Shown piece by piece: positions 18,950 to 29,962 of a stretch of DNA of 64,000 nt. The stretch is taken from assembly GCF_002072155.1 (NCBI RefSeq), contig NZ_BDIY01000009.1:62001-126000 (forward strand), written 5' to 3'. The position numbers and the translations under genes were made by a program. How positions within the stretch are numbered: the stretch's first letter is position 1; the number at the start of each line of letters is the position of its first letter. The notes under the pieces were generated by a model. That model ran no database searches, was not told the origin of the DNA, and saw nothing but the letters and a program-made list of their open reading frames with translations. Source of the stretch: Roseovarius sp. A-2 (GTDB lineage: Bacteria > Pseudomonadota > Alphaproteobacteria > Rhodobacterales > Rhodobacteraceae).

Positions 18950-20950
18950 TCAGACGGCAATCCGTGGCCGTCCACTTGCCTCTACCACAATCTCCGCTTC
19001 CAGAAACACCCGCCGTGCCTCGGCCTGCGCCTCTTTGACGTGGCGCGCGGCGGTGACATGGATATCCACCGCCCCCGCCGCCTCGGCCTCGGCGCGCGCC
19101 TCCACGCGCAGTGCCGCCTCCAGCGCCGCCATCGCCGCGTCAGAGGCCGCATAATCCTCCGGCCCACTCTCCAGATGCACACGGTATTTACCCTCGGATG
19201 GCGAGGTGACCGTGCCGCCGCGCCGGATCGTCACCCGCCCCACGACAGCACCGATGGCATTGGCAACCCCGGCATGCTCGGGCAGGATCATCCCGCAGCC
19301 CAGCCGCTCCCCCACCGCCGGGTAATAGCACGCCGCCGAGGCCCCCAGCCCAACCACCGGCACGCCCAACCCGGCATCAAGCCGCACCAGCCCGTGATGC
19401 CGGTCCAGCCCCTTCTGCATCAGCACATGCCCCGCCAAAACCTCGGGCGGCAGACCGAATTCCATGTCATCCTCGGCAAAAGCAGTCTCTAACAAGGCCA
19501 AGCTCGTCTGATGCGTCAGCCGGTCCACGATCATCCGCGCCAGCACCTCCGGCCCTTCCGCCAGTCGGTTGCCTGATCCCGTCCGCTTGCGTGCCACCAG
19601 GTCCAGCGCCATGCGCGCCGCCTCGCTGTCCCAGCCCGCCTGCCGCCCCAGAACATGGCTTGCATCCGACGGCGTGACCCCCGCCACCTGCACCAGCCCG
19701 CGCCGCACCAGCCGCGCCAGCGCCGCATTGTCCATCCGCGAGTGCAGCACCTTACCCACAGGCAGAACATCGTCCCTGATCCGGCCCAAAAGTACCATTT
19801 CGCGCTCGCCCAGCCCCCCGGCCTCGATCCCCGGCACCGCTCTCACGAACCGCGCGTCATGCTCGCCGGGCGCGCTCGCGCGCAACTGATCCTCCAGCGC
19901 GGTATGCACCGCCGCGCCCGCCTCCATCGCAATCAGGCTCACCGGCACAACCCGGCGCGGGCCCAGGATCACACCGCCCTGCAGCCCGGCATCGCTCACA
20001 TGCACCTCGCTGTCACCGCCAAGGCCGAAGGTGCGCATCGCCACTGCCTCGACCATGGTGCGCCACGGCCCCACCCGCGCGCCTTGCGGATCAATCGCAG
20101 GCCGCCCGTCGGTCAACACCGCCACATCGGTCGTCGTACCGCCGATATCCGACACCAGCGCATGATCCGCCCCGGTCATCCAGCGCGCCCCCACGATGCT
20201 CGCCGCAGGACCGCTCAGGATCGTCTCGATCGGCCGTTCGCGCGCCTGATCGGCACTGATCAGGGCCCCGTCGCCGCGCACCACCATCAACGGCGCGGAG
20301 ATGCCCAGATCGCGCAACTTGCCCTCTGCCCGATCAATCAACCGCGCGATCATCGCGATCAACCGCGCGTTCAAGAGCGCCGTCAGCGCCCGCTTCGGCC
20401 CATTGAGCTTGGCCGACAGATGATGCGACAGGCTCACCGGCTTGCCGGTGAGCTCGCGGATCATCTCCGCCGCCTCCAGCTCATGCGCAGGGTTGCGGGT
20501 GGCGAACAGCGACGCCACCGCATAGGCAGACGCGCCGGGATCAGTCTCCAACCACGCCAAAAGCGCATCTCGATCCAGTGCTGCAGCCTCGCCCCCGGCA
20601 TGGTTATGCCCCCCCGCGATCACCAGGGCCGGATCACCGCCCAGCGCTTCGGCCAGCCCATGCGCCTGCAAATCCGCCGCGCGAAACCCGATATAGACCA
20701 GCCCGGCGCGCCCGCCCTGCCCCTCGACCAGCGCATTGGTGGCCAGCGTCGTCGACAGTGACGCCAGCCCGATCTCGGCCACATCCAAATCGCTCTCGGC
20801 CAGCACCGCCTCCACCGCAGCACCAATCCCCACCGCCAGATCCTGCCGCGTGGTCAGCGCCTTGGCACCAGCCACCACCTCGCGCTCATCCCGGATGAGC
20901 ACGGCATCCGTATAGGTGCCGCCCGTGTCCACGCCCAGTGCTACTGCCAT
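18950..20950 (-). CDS. Hydantoinase/oxoprolinase family protein (HyuA-like)
   Basis: This 666 aa ATP-dependent amidohydrolase subunit acts on hydantoins, 5-oxoproline or related lactams. The N-terminal phosphate loop [12 protein letters not shown] is at about residues 6-17, and the second ATPase motif [13 protein letters not shown] is near residue 266. No HyuB (hydantoinase B) partner lies beside it, which is less usual because A and B subunits are normally adjacent or fused. It is on the same strand as kbl but separated by 53 bases. The substrate cannot be inferred. Confidence 0.88.
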   Translation of the reverse strand: MAVALGVDTGGTYTDAVLIRDEREVVAGAKALTTRQDLAVGIGAAVEAVLAESDLDVAEIGLASLSTTLATNALVEGQGGRAGLVYIGFRAADLQAHGLAEALGGDPALVIAGGHNHAGGEAAALDRDALLAWLETDPGASAYAVASLFATRNPAHELEAAEMIRELTGKPVSLSHHLSAKLNGPKRALTALLNARLIAMIARLIDRAEGKLRDLGISAPLMVVRGDGALISADQARERPIETILSGPAASIVGARWMTGADHALVSDIGGTTTDVAVLTDGRPAIDPQGARVGPWRTMVEAVAMRTFGLGGDSEVHVSDAGLQGGVILGPRRVVPVSLIAMEAGAAVHTALEDQLRASAPGEHDARFVRAVPGIEAGGLGEREMVLLGRIRDDVLPVGKVLHSRMDNAALARLVRRGLVQVAGVTPSDASHVLGRQAGWDSEAARMALDLVARKRTGSGNRLAEGPEVLARMIVDRLTHQTSLALLETAFAEDDMEFGLPPEVLAGHVLMQKGLDRHHGLVRLDAGLGVPVVGLGASAACYYPAVGERLGCGMILPEHAGVANAIGAVVGRVTIRRGGTVTSPSEGKYRVHLESGPEDYAASDAAMAALEAALRVEARAEAEAAGAVDIHVTAARHVKEAQAEARRVFLEAEIVVEASGRPRIAV

Positions 20951-21000
20951 GCGTCCGCACTCCCGTTCCGCCTTGCCAACGGTGTAGCGGCTTTCGCGCG

Positions 21001-22053
21001 CTATGCCATCCCGTTTGCGTCACGATCCAGTCGTTTGACCGCCCAACGCGCCGCATCCGCCACCGTCGAATCGGTATCCTCGCAATGCCCGCGCGCCACC
21101 GCGCGCAACGACATATCCCCCGAATTGCCAATCGCATAGAGCACGTTGCGCAACAACCGCTCGTGCCCGATCCGCTTGATCGGACTGCCCGAAAACCGCG
21201 CCCGAAAACCGGAATCGTCCAGGCTTGCCAACTCCGCCAGCTTTGGCACCACCAGATCCGCGCGCGCGTGATACTTCACCTCCCGCGCCTCCGCCGCGAA
21301 CTTGTTCCACGGACAGACCGCCAGACAATCGTCACAGCCATAGATCCGATTACCCAACATGGGCCGCAGCGCCTCATCGACCGGCCCTTTATGCTCGATC
21401 GTGAGATAGGAAATGCAACGCCGCGCATCCAGTTGATAGGGGGCTGGAAAGGCATCGGTCGGACAAATATCCAGACAGGCCCGGCAAGACCCGCAATGAT
21501 CCACTTCCGCCGTATCAGTCTCTAAGTCCAGCGTTGTGAACACCGACCCGATAAAGAACCAGCTGCCCAGGTCCCGGCTCACCAGGTTGGTATGCTTGCC
21601 TTGCCAGCCGAGCCCGGCCGCTTCGCCCAGCGGCTTTTCGGGCACGGGGGCGGTATCGACAAACACCTTAACCTCGCCACCGCCCTCGGCAATCAGCCAA
21701 CGCGCCAGCCGCTTCAGCCGCTTCTTGACCGTATCGTGATAATCCCTGTTTCGCGCATAAACCGAGACATTGCCACACTCCCGCCGCGCCAGCCCCGCCA
21801 GCGGATCCTCTTCGGGCGTATAACTCTCGCCCAGTACGATCACCGTGCGCGCCTCGGGCCAGAGCAGCTGCGGCGCACCCCGCCAATGGGCGCGCGCCTC
21901 CAGCCAGCCCATCTGCCCGTGATAGCCCCGCTCCAAAAACGCCGCCAGCCGCTCCGGCACGTGGCCCACATCCCACGGACGACACAGCCGACAGGCGTCG
22001 AACCCCTCGGCCCGTGCCTGCGCCATCAGTCTCTGTTTCAGCTGATCTTTCAT
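21001..22053 (-). CDS. queG: Epoxyqueuosine reductase
   Basis: This cobalamin and iron-sulfur enzyme performs the last step of queuosine tRNA modification, reducing epoxyqueuosine to queuosine. The catalytic Asp is likely Asp133 in VDTAPVPEK. Two 4Fe-4S clusters are evident: Cys187-x2-Cys190-x2-Cys193-x3-Cys197, and Cys240-x2-Cys243-x3-Cys247, with Cys213 between. The 350 aa length matches QueG. It precedes a glutathione transferase gene's end by about 60 bases on the same strand. Confidence 0.95.
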   Translation of the reverse strand: MKDQLKQRLMAQARAEGFDACRLCRPWDVGHVPERLAAFLERGYHGQMGWLEARAHWRGAPQLLWPEARTVIVLGESYTPEEDPLAGLARRECGNVSVYARNRDYHDTVKKRLKRLARWLIAEGGGEVKVFVDTAPVPEKPLGEAAGLGWQGKHTNLVSRDLGSWFFIGSVFTTLDLETDTAEVDHCGSCRACLDICPTDAFPAPYQLDARRCISYLTIEHKGPVDEALRPMLGNRIYGCDDCLAVCPWNKFAAEAREVKYHARADLVVPKLAELASLDDSGFRARFSGSPIKRIGHERLLRNVLYAIGNSGDMSLRAVARGHCEDTDSTVADAARWAVKRLDRDANGMA

Positions 22054-22113
22054 TGTTCCGGCAAATACTCCCGGGTGAATTGGCCAAAGGCCAAGAGGGG
22101 CAGCGCCCCTGAA

Positions 22114-22779
22114 CTAGAAGTCCAGATCGGCATAATGCGCCGGCGGCGGAAATCCCGAAACCTGATCCGCCAGAATCCCCCGGAACGCCGGGCGCGACTT
22201 GATCTTGGCATACCAGTCCTTGACCGCCTCGCTGCGATGCCAGTCCACATCACTGATATAATCCAGCGCCGACAGATGCGCGGCCGCCGCGAAATCCGCC
22301 AGCGTCATCACATCCCCCGCCAGCCAGCGCCGGTGATCCAGCAGCCACGCCATGTAATCGAGGTGATACTTGATCGCCCGCGCCCCGTCCTTGACGTTCC
22401 GACTGTCGGGAAAGCCCTGCTTCATCACCTTCTTGTTGACCCGCTCGTAAAGCAGTTTCGAGGTCACCTCGTGATGAAACTTGTCATCGAACCACGCCAC
22501 CAGCCGCCGCACCTCGTAACGCGACTCGGCGCCTTTCGGCATCAGCGCCGGTTCGGGATATTTCTCTTCCAGATATTCGCAGATCGCCGCGCTTTCGGCC
22601 ATGGTCCTGCCATCGATCTTCAGCACCGGCACCTTGCCCGCCGGATTACGGCGCAGGAAATCCGGGTCCTGTTCCCAATAGCGTTCCTCGGCCAGTTCGC
22701 ATTCGATTTTCTTCTCCGCAAGGCTCAGCCGGACCTTGCGACAGAACGGGGAAAGCGGGACGTGATAGAGCTTGGCCAT
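22114..22779 (-). CDS. Glutathione S-transferase family protein
   Basis: This is a cytosolic GST-fold protein of 221 aa. The N-terminal thioredoxin-like domain begins MAKLYHVPLSPFCRKVRLSLAEKK; PFCRK places a Cys at residue 13. The GSH-binding cis-Pro/Ser block is GKVPVLKIDGRTMAESAAI. A helical C-terminal domain follows. The start at 22779 gives the canonical N-terminus; the longer frame to 22926 overlaps mtgA. The electrophile or partner is unknown. Confidence 0.88.
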   Translation of the reverse strand: MAKLYHVPLSPFCRKVRLSLAEKKIECELAEERYWEQDPDFLRRNPAGKVPVLKIDGRTMAESAAICEYLEEKYPEPALMPKGAESRYEVRRLVAWFDDKFHHEVTSKLLYERVNKKVMKQGFPDSRNVKDGARAIKYHLDYMAWLLDHRRWLAGDVMTLADFAAAAHLSALDYISDVDWHRSEAVKDWYAKIKSRPAFRGILADQVSGFPPPAHYADLDF

Positions 22780-22837
22780 CGTCAGACTACCTCGGGAAAC
22801 GGGAACCGCCCCTCCATGCCCCCTTTGCGGGTGATTT

Positions 22838-23557
22838 TCAATCCTCGAAACAGGCCGCACGCCCGTCCCGGTCAATCGTCGCCGCCCCGTCCATGATGCT
22901 GGCGGCGCGATTGCGCAACGCGGCACTCGGCGATTTTGCGGAACGATCCTTGGGGTTGGGCAGCACAGCAGCCAGCCTTGCGGCCTGCACCGCGCTCAGA
23001 TCGGCAGCGCTCACGTCGAAATAGCGCCGCGCCGCGGCCTCTACACCGAACACGCCCTCGTCGAACTCGGCCACGTTGAGATAGACCTCGACGATCCGCC
23101 GCTTCGGCCACAGCGTCTCGACCACCGGGGTCATCACCGCCTCCAGTGCCTTGCGCGCCCAGTTGCGCCCGTGCCAGAGATAGACATTCTTCACCACCTG
23201 CTGGCTCAGCGTCGAGGCTCCGCGCCCGGATCCTTCGGCAATCGCGGTGCGAATCGCCCCCATGTCAAAGCCCCAGTGCTGGCAGAAATTGGCATCCTCC
23301 GCCGCCACCAGCGAGCGTGCCATCACCGGCGCGATCCGCGCCATCGGCACCCAGTCACGGCGGATCTGCCCCAGCCGCCGCTCTTCCTGCCCCATGAAAT
23401 AGGTGCGCGGCGGCTCCAGCACCCGATGGGCCGCGATCAAACCGACCACGATCAGCGCCGATAGCAGCACGTAATACGCCACCCACCGCCGCAGCCAGCG
23501 CAGCGGTCGGATGCGTGCCCGCTTTGAGGAGCGAGAGGATGTGCGCGCCCGTGCCAT
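22838..23557 (-). CDS. mtgA: Monofunctional peptidoglycan transglycosylase
   Basis: This membrane-anchored GT51 enzyme polymerises lipid II into glycan strands. A basic N-terminus precedes a transmembrane helix at about 24-45. The GT51 motifs are in order: AAEDANFCQHWGFD (catalytic Glu87), GASTLSQQVVKN, RKALEA and KRRIVEVYLNVAEFDEGVFG. The length of 239 aa is standard. ATG 23557 yields the usual basic start (MARARTSSRS). Confidence 0.94.
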   Translation of the reverse strand: MARARTSSRSSKRARIRPLRWLRRWVAYYVLLSALIVVGLIAAHRVLEPPRTYFMGQEERRLGQIRRDWVPMARIAPVMARSLVAAEDANFCQHWGFDMGAIRTAIAEGSGRGASTLSQQVVKNVYLWHGRNWARKALEAVMTPVVETLWPKRRIVEVYLNVAEFDEGVFGVEAAARRYFDVSAADLSAVQAARLAAVLPNPKDRSAKSPSAALRNRAASIMDGAATIDRDGRAACFED

Positions 23558-23671
23558 GGCCCAGCTATAGCCGTCCAATCCATGCGGCAAAACAGGTTTG
23601 ACACACACACGCCCGTTTTCTTGAAAAGAAAACGAACCGAACCCTTTGCAAGGATTCGGTCTTGTCAGAGC

Positions 23672-26600
23672 CTATTCCGCCGGAACAGCCTCGGGCCGCG
23701 TGCCCACCGGATGCTCCAGCTTGTCGAGCATTTCCTTCGGGCAGAACTGCACGAAGCGGTCCTTCTCGATATCCCAGTATTGCAGGATATCCTGCCCGCG
23801 CTGCGATCCGGTCTCGGCCACATGCCGCTCGATCATACCCTTGAGTTCGGTCTCCCAATGCGGCTCTGATACAGGGCAACTCACCAATGTCTCACCGTTG
23901 ACCAGCGTTTCCGCCCGGTTGTCGGGGTCATAGACATAGGCCATGCCGCCGGTCATGCCTGCGCCGAAATTGGCCCCGATCTCGCCCAGAATCACCGCCG
24001 CACCGCCGGTCATGTATTCACACCCGTTGGAACCGCAGCCCTCGATCACCACCTTGGCCCCCGAATTGCGCACAGCAAAACGTTCACCGGCACGCCCGGC
24101 GGCAAAGAGATAACCATCGGTCGCGCCATAAAGCACCGTGTTGCCGATGATCGTGTTCTCGGCCGCCACCAGCGGGCTCGCCATCGGCGGACGCACCACG
24201 ATGGTGCCACCCGACAGGCCCTTGCCGACATAGTCATTGGCGTCACCGCTGACCTCGATCTTCAGCCCCGGCGCGGCAAACGCGCCCAGCGACTGCCCGG
24301 CACTGCCGGTCAGTTTCACCGTCAGGTGATCGGGTTGCAGGCTGTTGCGCATCCCGAACTTCCGCACGATATGGCTTGAGACCCGCGCGCCCACCGTCCG
24401 GTCGGTGTTTTGCACCGCGTAATGCAACTGCATCTTCTCGCCGTCATTCAGGAACCGCTGCGCGTCGCGCACGATTTCCGCATCCAGCGTGTCGGGCACC
24501 TCGTTGCGCGGGCGGTTGCGGTCATAGCGAATGTCCTTTGCCCCATCCACGGTGATCAGCATCGGGTTGAGGTCGAGATCATCCAGATGCGCCGATCCAC
24601 GGCTGACCTGCGTCAAGAGATCCGCTCGCCCGATCACCTCGTCGAGGCTGCGCGCGCCAATGCTCGCCAGCAACTCCCGCACCTCCTGTGCGTAGAAGGT
24701 GATGAGGTTTACCACCTTCTCGGCATTGCCGGTGAACTTGGCGCGCAAGTCCTCGTCCTGCGTGCAGACCCCGACGGGGCAGGTGTTGCTCTGACACTGC
24801 CGCACCATGATGCAGCCCATCGAGATCAGCGCCGCCGTGCCGATGCCGTATTCCTCGGCCCCCATCATCGCCGCCATGACGATATCGCGCCCGGTGCGCA
24901 AACCCCCGTCAGTGCGCAGCGTGATCCGCTCGCGCAGGTTGTTCATGCTCAGCACCTGATGCGCCTCCGTGAGGCCCATCTCCCAGGGCAGCCCGGCATA
25001 TTTGATCGACGTCGCCGGGCTCGCCCCGGTGCCGCCATTATGCCCGGAAATCAGGATCACATCCGCCTTGGCCTTGGCCACACCGGCGGCGATCGTGCCG
25101 ACTCCCGACTGCGCCACCAGCTTGACCGTCACCTTCACGGTCGGGTTGATCTGCTTGAGGTCATAGATCAGCTGCGCCAGATCCTCGATGGAATAGATAT
25201 CGTGATGCGGCGGCGGCGAAATCAGTGTCACACCCTCGGTGGAATGCCGCAACCGCGCGATCAGCTTGGTCACCTTCATCCCCGGCAACTGCCCGCCCTC
25301 ACCGGGCTTGGCGCCTTGCGCGACCTTGATCTCCAACTCCTCGCAATGGTTGAGGTATTCCGCCGTCACGCCAAACCGGCCAGAGGCGACCTGCTTGATC
25401 TTGGCACTCGGGTTGTCGCCATTGGCCTCCGGCGTGAAATGCGCCGGGTCCTCGCCGCCCTCGCCACTGTCCGAGCGCGCGCCAATCCGGTTCATCGCCA
25501 CGTTCAGCGTCTTGTGCGCCTCGGGGCTCAGCGCCCCCAGCGACATGCCCGGCGTGACAAACCGCTTGCGGATCGCGGTCACGCTCTCCACCTCCTCCAG
25601 CGGGATCGCCTCGCCCATCGGCTTGATCGCCATCAGGTCGCGCAGATGCGTCGGCGGGTTGTTCTGCATCGCCGCCGAATAGCGCTTCCACAGCTCGTAA
25701 CTCGCCTTGTTGCAGGCCATCTGCATCATATGCATGGTTTGCGCGCCCCAGGCATGGGTCTCACCCGATTTGCGCGCCTTGTAAAACCCGCCGATCGGCA
25801 GGATATCCTGCCCCCCCTTGAAGGCCCGGCCATGCACCTCTTCCAGCTTGGCCTGTATGCCCGACACACCGATTCCGCTGATCCGGCTCGTCAGCCCCGG
25901 GAAATACTCCGCGCACATGGCACGGGACAGCCCCACCGCCTCGAAGTTCAGACCTCCGCGATAGGACGAAACCACCGAGATCCCCATCTTCGACATGATC
26001 TTCAACAGACCCTGATCAATCGCCAAACGATACCGCGCCACCGCCTCGGTCAGGCTGCCCTCGATCAAGCCCCGGTCGATCCGGTCGGCAATGCTGTCCT
26101 CGGCCAGATAGGCGTTGACCACGGTCGCCCCCGCGCCAATCAGCACGGCGAAATAATGCGGGTCGATACATTCAGCCGAGCGCACGTTGAGGCTGGAGAA
26201 AGTCCGCAACCCCTTTTGCGTCAGATGGCTGTGCACCGCCGAGGTGGCCAGAATCATCGGCATGCCGACGCGGGTCTCGCCAAGATTTTGATCAGTCAGG
26301 ATCAGATGCCCGGTGCCCGAGCGCACGGCATCCTCCGCCTCGGCCCGGATCCGCTCCAACCCCTGTTGCAGGGCGTTCTTGCCCGCGCCAAAGGTGCAGT
26401 CGATCACCGCCACATCGGCATTGAACTGCCGGATCATCTCATCCCATTGCGCATTGCCGACAAACGGGCTTTCCAGCACCAGGATCTCGGTCTGCGCGCT
26501 CGACTCATCCAGCACGTTCTTGAGGTTGCCGAACCGCGTCTTGAGACTCATCACCCGGTATTCGCGCAAACTGTCAATCGGTGGGTTCGTCACCTGGCTG

Positions 26601-28204
26601 AAATTCTGCCGGAAATAATGGCTCAGCGGGCGGTACTGCTTGGACAGCACAGCACTCGGCGTGTCGTCGCCCATGCTGGCAATCGCTTCCTTGCCGTCCT
26701 CGGCCATCGGCGCAAGGATCTGCTCCAGCTCCTCCAGGGTATACCCGGCCGCGATCTGCCGCTTGCGCAACTCGCCCGCCTTGTAGATCGGCACCTCGGT
26801 CACGGCGGCCAGCTTGTCATCCAGCTCGTTGATCTTGCCGACCCACTCGCCAAAGGGCTGCGCATTGGCCAGCTTATCCTTCATATCGGCATCGTGATAG
26901 AGCTTGCCTTCGACCATATCCACGGCCAGCAACTGACCGGGGCCAAGCGCACCCTTTTCATTCACCTTGGCCTCGTCAATCGGCACCATCCCGGCCTCGG
27001 AACCCGCAATCAGCAGCCCGTCACCCGTCACCACATAGCGCATCGGGCGCAGCCCGTTGCGGTCCAGCCCGGCGCAGACCCAACGGCCATCGGTCATCGC
27101 AAGTGCTGCGGGCCCGTCCCACGGCTCCATCACCGAGTTGCAATAGGAATACATGTCGCGCCACGCCTGCGGCAGCTCCTCGCGCTGCTTCGACCAGGAT
27201 TCCGGCACCAGCATGGTTTTCGCCATCGGCGCATTGCGCCCCGCCCGCACCAGCACCTCGAACACCGCATCGAGTGCCGCACTGTCCGAGGAACCTTGCG
27301 GGATGATCGGCTTGATATCCTCGGCCCGCTCGCCAAACGCCGAAGATGCCATGCGGATTTCGTGGCTCTTCATCCAGTTGGTGTTGCCCTTGAGCGTGTT
27401 GATTTCGCCGTTATGCGCCAGCATGCGGAACGGCTGCGCCAGCCACCATTGCGGAAAGGTGTTGGTCGAATAGCGCTGGTGATAGATCGCAAACGCGCTC
27501 TTGAACCGTTCGTCCATCAGGTCGGGATAGAACACCGCCACCTGCTCGGCCAGCATCATGCCCTTGTAGATGATGCTCCGGCAGGACAGGCTCGCGATAT
27601 AAAGACCGTTGATCCCGGCAGCCGCCACCGCCTTTTCGATCCGGCGGCGGATCACGTACAGTTCGCGCTCAAACTCTTCTTCCTCCAGCCCCTTGGCATC
27701 GGAAATCAGGATCTGCTCGATCTCGGGCCGGGTCGCATTGGCCTTTTCACCCAGACAGGTAATATCGACCGGCACATGCCGCCAGCCATAGATCGTATGG
27801 CCCATGCGCAGCACTTCGGTTTCCACGATGGTCCGGCACTGCTCCTGCGCGCCGAAATTGGTGCGCGGCAGAAACACCTGACCGACAGCGACCAGACTGC
27901 TTTCATCCGGCTCATGCCCGGTGCGGCGAATCTGGTCATAGATGAACGACACCGGGATCTGCACATGGATGCCCGCGCCGTCGCCGGTCTTGCCATCGGC
28001 ATCGACAGCACCCCGGTGCCAGATCGCCTTGAGCGCATTGATCCCCGCCTCGACCACCCGGCGCGACGGTTTTCCATCCACCGACACGACTAGGCCGACA
28101 CCGCAAGAGGAGTGCTCCTCTGCGTGGGTATACATGCCGTTCTCGGCCATCCAGTTGCGCTTGGCCTCTTCCTTGGCCATCCAGTCCTGATCGAATTTCG
28201 TCAT
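23672..28204 (-). CDS. gltB: Glutamate synthase (NADPH) large chain
   Basis: This is the alpha subunit of GOGAT, which with GltD makes two glutamate from glutamine and 2-oxoglutarate. Residue Cys34 (in SSCGVGLV) is the expected N-terminal nucleophile of the class II amidotransferase domain after propeptide removal. The FMN/2-oxoglutarate barrel and the 3Fe-4S motif (GCIMVRQCQSNTCPVGVC) lie in the second half, and the C-terminal beta-helix closes the 1510 aa protein. gltD lies 108 bases upstream on the same strand. A long open frame on the opposite strand is a shadow of this gene. Confidence 0.97.
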   Translation of the reverse strand: MTKFDQDWMAKEEAKRNWMAENGMYTHAEEHSSCGVGLVVSVDGKPSRRVVEAGINALKAIWHRGAVDADGKTGDGAGIHVQIPVSFIYDQIRRTGHEPDESSLVAVGQVFLPRTNFGAQEQCRTIVETEVLRMGHTIYGWRHVPVDITCLGEKANATRPEIEQILISDAKGLEEEEFERELYVIRRRIEKAVAAAGINGLYIASLSCRSIIYKGMMLAEQVAVFYPDLMDERFKSAFAIYHQRYSTNTFPQWWLAQPFRMLAHNGEINTLKGNTNWMKSHEIRMASSAFGERAEDIKPIIPQGSSDSAALDAVFEVLVRAGRNAPMAKTMLVPESWSKQREELPQAWRDMYSYCNSVMEPWDGPAALAMTDGRWVCAGLDRNGLRPMRYVVTGDGLLIAGSEAGMVPIDEAKVNEKGALGPGQLLAVDMVEGKLYHDADMKDKLANAQPFGEWVGKINELDDKLAAVTEVPIYKAGELRKRQIAAGYTLEELEQILAPMAEDGKEAIASMGDDTPSAVLSKQYRPLSHYFRQNFSQVTNPPIDSLREYRVMSLKTRFGNLKNVLDESSAQTEILVLESPFVGNAQWDEMIRQFNADVAVIDCTFGAGKNALQQGLERIRAEAEDAVRSGTGHLILTDQNLGETRVGMPMILATSAVHSHLTQKGLRTFSSLNVRSAECIDPHYFAVLIGAGATVVNAYLAEDSIADRIDRGLIEGSLTEAVARYRLAIDQGLLKIMSKMGISVVSSYRGGLNFEAVGLSRAMCAEYFPGLTSRISGIGVSGIQAKLEEVHGRAFKGGQDILPIGGFYKARKSGETHAWGAQTMHMMQMACNKASYELWKRYSAAMQNNPPTHLRDLMAIKPMGEAIPLEEVESVTAIRKRFVTPGMSLGALSPEAHKTLNVAMNRIGARSDSGEGGEDPAHFTPEANGDNPSAKIKQVASGRFGVTAEYLNHCEELEIKVAQGAKPGEGGQLPGMKVTKLIARLRHSTEGVTLISPPPHHDIYSIEDLAQLIYDLKQINPTVKVTVKLVAQSGVGTIAAGVAKAKADVILISGHNGGTGASPATSIKYAGLPWEMGLTEAHQVLSMNNLRERITLRTDGGLRTGRDIVMAAMMGAEEYGIGTAALISMGCIMVRQCQSNTCPVGVCTQDEDLRAKFTGNAEKVVNLITFYAQEVRELLASIGARSLDEVIGRADLLTQVSRGSAHLDDLDLNPMLITVDGAKDIRYDRNRPRNEVPDTLDAEIVRDAQRFLNDGEKMQLHYAVQNTDRTVGARVSSHIVRKFGMRNSLQPDHLTVKLTGSAGQSLGAFAAPGLKIEVSGDANDYVGKGLSGGTIVVRPPMASPLVAAENTIIGNTVLYGATDGYLFAAGRAGERFAVRNSGAKVVIEGCGSNGCEYMTGGAAVILGEIGANFGAGMTGGMAYVYDPDNRAETLVNGETLVSCPVSEPHWETELKGMIERHVAETGSQRGQDILQYWDIEKDRFVQFCPKEMLDKLEHPVGTRPEAVPAE

Positions 28205-28312
28205 TGGTCTTCACCCTTCCTTTACCCGGTGGGTCAGATTGTCTGTCTTATCGCCTCAAAGCGCTCTTCCGGGGGACCGCCGCAATACCGACGTAATACC
28301 GACGCTTTACCG

Positions 28313-29746
28313 CTATTCCGCCGCGACAGCCTGCGCTTCCCCAAGATAGTCGAGAATCGCTGCTGCCGAGTCGCGCCCGTCACGGATCGCCCACACCACA
28401 AGGGACGCCCCCCGCACGATGTCACCGACGGCGTAAACGCCCTCCATCGCGGTCTGCCCGGTGGTGAACTCTGCCTTGACAGTGCCCCAGCGGGTGACCT
28501 CCAATTCCTCTTGATTCCAAAGGGTTGGCAGGTTTTCGGCCTCAAACCCTAGCGCCTTGATCACCAGATCGGCAGGCGCGTCATGCTCGGCACCCTCGAT
28601 GGGTTCCGGGATTTGACGGCCCGTCGCATCCGGCGCGCCAAGGCGCATTTTCTGCACTTTTACGCTCGTCACCGGATCACCGGCAAAGCCAATCGGCGCG
28701 CTAAGCCATTCAAACTTAACGCCTTCTTCCTCGGCATTGGTCACCTCACGTTGGCTGCCGGGCATGTTCTCACGGTCGCGGCGGTAAAGGCAGGTCACCG
28801 ATTTGGCCCCTTGACGAATGGCGGTGCGCACACAATCCATTGCGGTATCACCACCGCCGACCACAACAATTCGCTTGCCCGAGGCATTCAACTCGCCGCT
28901 GTCATAGTCCGGCACGCTGTCGCCAAAGCCCACACGATTGCTCGCCGTCAGGTAATCAATCGCCCGCACGATGCCTTGGGCACCCGATCCCGGCCCTTGC
29001 AGGTCGCGGCTCTTGTAGACCCCGGTGGCGATCATTACCGCGTTGTGTTTGTTACGAATTTCCTCGAACGTGATATCCGTGCCAACGTCACAGTTCAGCA
29101 CGAATTCGACGCCCCCCTGCTCCAGCTGCTCGACCCGGCGCATAACCACGTCCTTCTCCAGCTTGAAGCCCGGAATGCCATAGGTCATCAGCCCGCCACC
29201 CCGGTCATAACGGTCATAGACCGTCACCTGAACACCCGCCCGCCGCAGCACGTCAGCGGCGGCAAGACCTCCGGGGCCGGCACCGATTATCCCAACGGAT
29301 TCAATGCGTTCCGCCGCAGGCTTGATCGGCTCGACCCAGCCTTCTTCCCAGGCGGTATCAGTGATGTATTTCTCCACCGCGCCGATGGTGACTGTGCCAT
29401 GCCCCGATTGCTCGATCACGCAATTGCCCTCGCACAGCCGGTCCTGCGGGCAGATGCGCCCGCAAATCTCGGGGAAGGTATTGGTCAACTGACTGATTTC
29501 ATAGGCTTCCTTTAGCCGCCCTTCGGCGGTGAGGCGCAACCAGTCAGGAATATTGTTGTGCAGCGGGCAATGCGTCTGGCAATAGGGCACGCCACACTGA
29601 CTGCACCGCCCGGCCTGTTCCTTGGCCTTGGCATCGGCATACTCCGCATAGATCTCATGGAAATCCTGCCTGCGTGCCTCTGCCGTCCGTTTCTCAGGCA
29701 TGTCCCGCCCGACCGTCACGAATTTCAGCATGGGTTGCTTAGCCAC
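28313..29746 (-). CDS. gltD: Glutamate synthase (NADPH) small chain
   Basis: This is the beta subunit of GOGAT. It takes electrons from NADPH through FAD and two 4Fe-4S clusters to GltB. The N-terminal cluster motifs are CSQCGVPYCQTHCP and CGRICPQDRLCEGNC. The FAD loop is GAGPGGLAAADVLRR and the NADPH loop is VVGGGDTAMDC. I chose GTG 29746 (AKQPMLKF), preceded by GGGAGG at a good distance; the in-frame ATG at 29731 is an alternative. The frame beyond it runs into noncoding, AT-rich sequence. gltD-gltB read as one operon, with gltD first. Confidence 0.95.
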   Translation of the reverse strand: MAKQPMLKFVTVGRDMPEKRTAEARRQDFHEIYAEYADAKAKEQAGRCSQCGVPYCQTHCPLHNNIPDWLRLTAEGRLKEAYEISQLTNTFPEICGRICPQDRLCEGNCVIEQSGHGTVTIGAVEKYITDTAWEEGWVEPIKPAAERIESVGIIGAGPGGLAAADVLRRAGVQVTVYDRYDRGGGLMTYGIPGFKLEKDVVMRRVEQLEQGGVEFVLNCDVGTDITFEEIRNKHNAVMIATGVYKSRDLQGPGSGAQGIVRAIDYLTASNRVGFGDSVPDYDSGELNASGKRIVVVGGGDTAMDCVRTAIRQGAKSVTCLYRRDRENMPGSQREVTNAEEEGVKFEWLSAPIGFAGDPVTSVKVQKMRLGAPDATGRQIPEPIEGAEHDAPADLVIKALGFEAENLPTLWNQEELEVTRWGTVKAEFTTGQTAMEGVYAVGDIVRGASLVVWAIRDGRDSAAAILDYLGEAQAVAAE

Positions 29747-29962
29747 TACGTGCCCTCCCGAAATCTTTGCACCGCACGTCTTTACTCCAACGGCCTTTGG
29801 ATTAAAAGTCAGAAGGTTTGACCTATATGCAGAAATTTTTCGTATCGGCTGCGGTAGAATTAGAAATCTCATGAATATTACGTCCGATTCGGACCCACAT
29901 TGCCGATTGCACCGAAAACACAAAGGTTTATAGCTGAAAATGTCGTAAACAGGACTCCAGTA

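Noticed and set aside
24410..28093. Very long open frame (1227 codons) on the plus strand
   Set aside because: It lies fully antisense to gltB, whose product is unmistakable. GC-rich codons leave few stops on the opposite strand; the translation is His/Arg/Gln-rich with no recognisable motif.
28281..28305. Short tandem repeat AATACCGACGT upstream of gltB
   Set aside because: Only two copies of about ten bases; too little to call a repeat array or operator.
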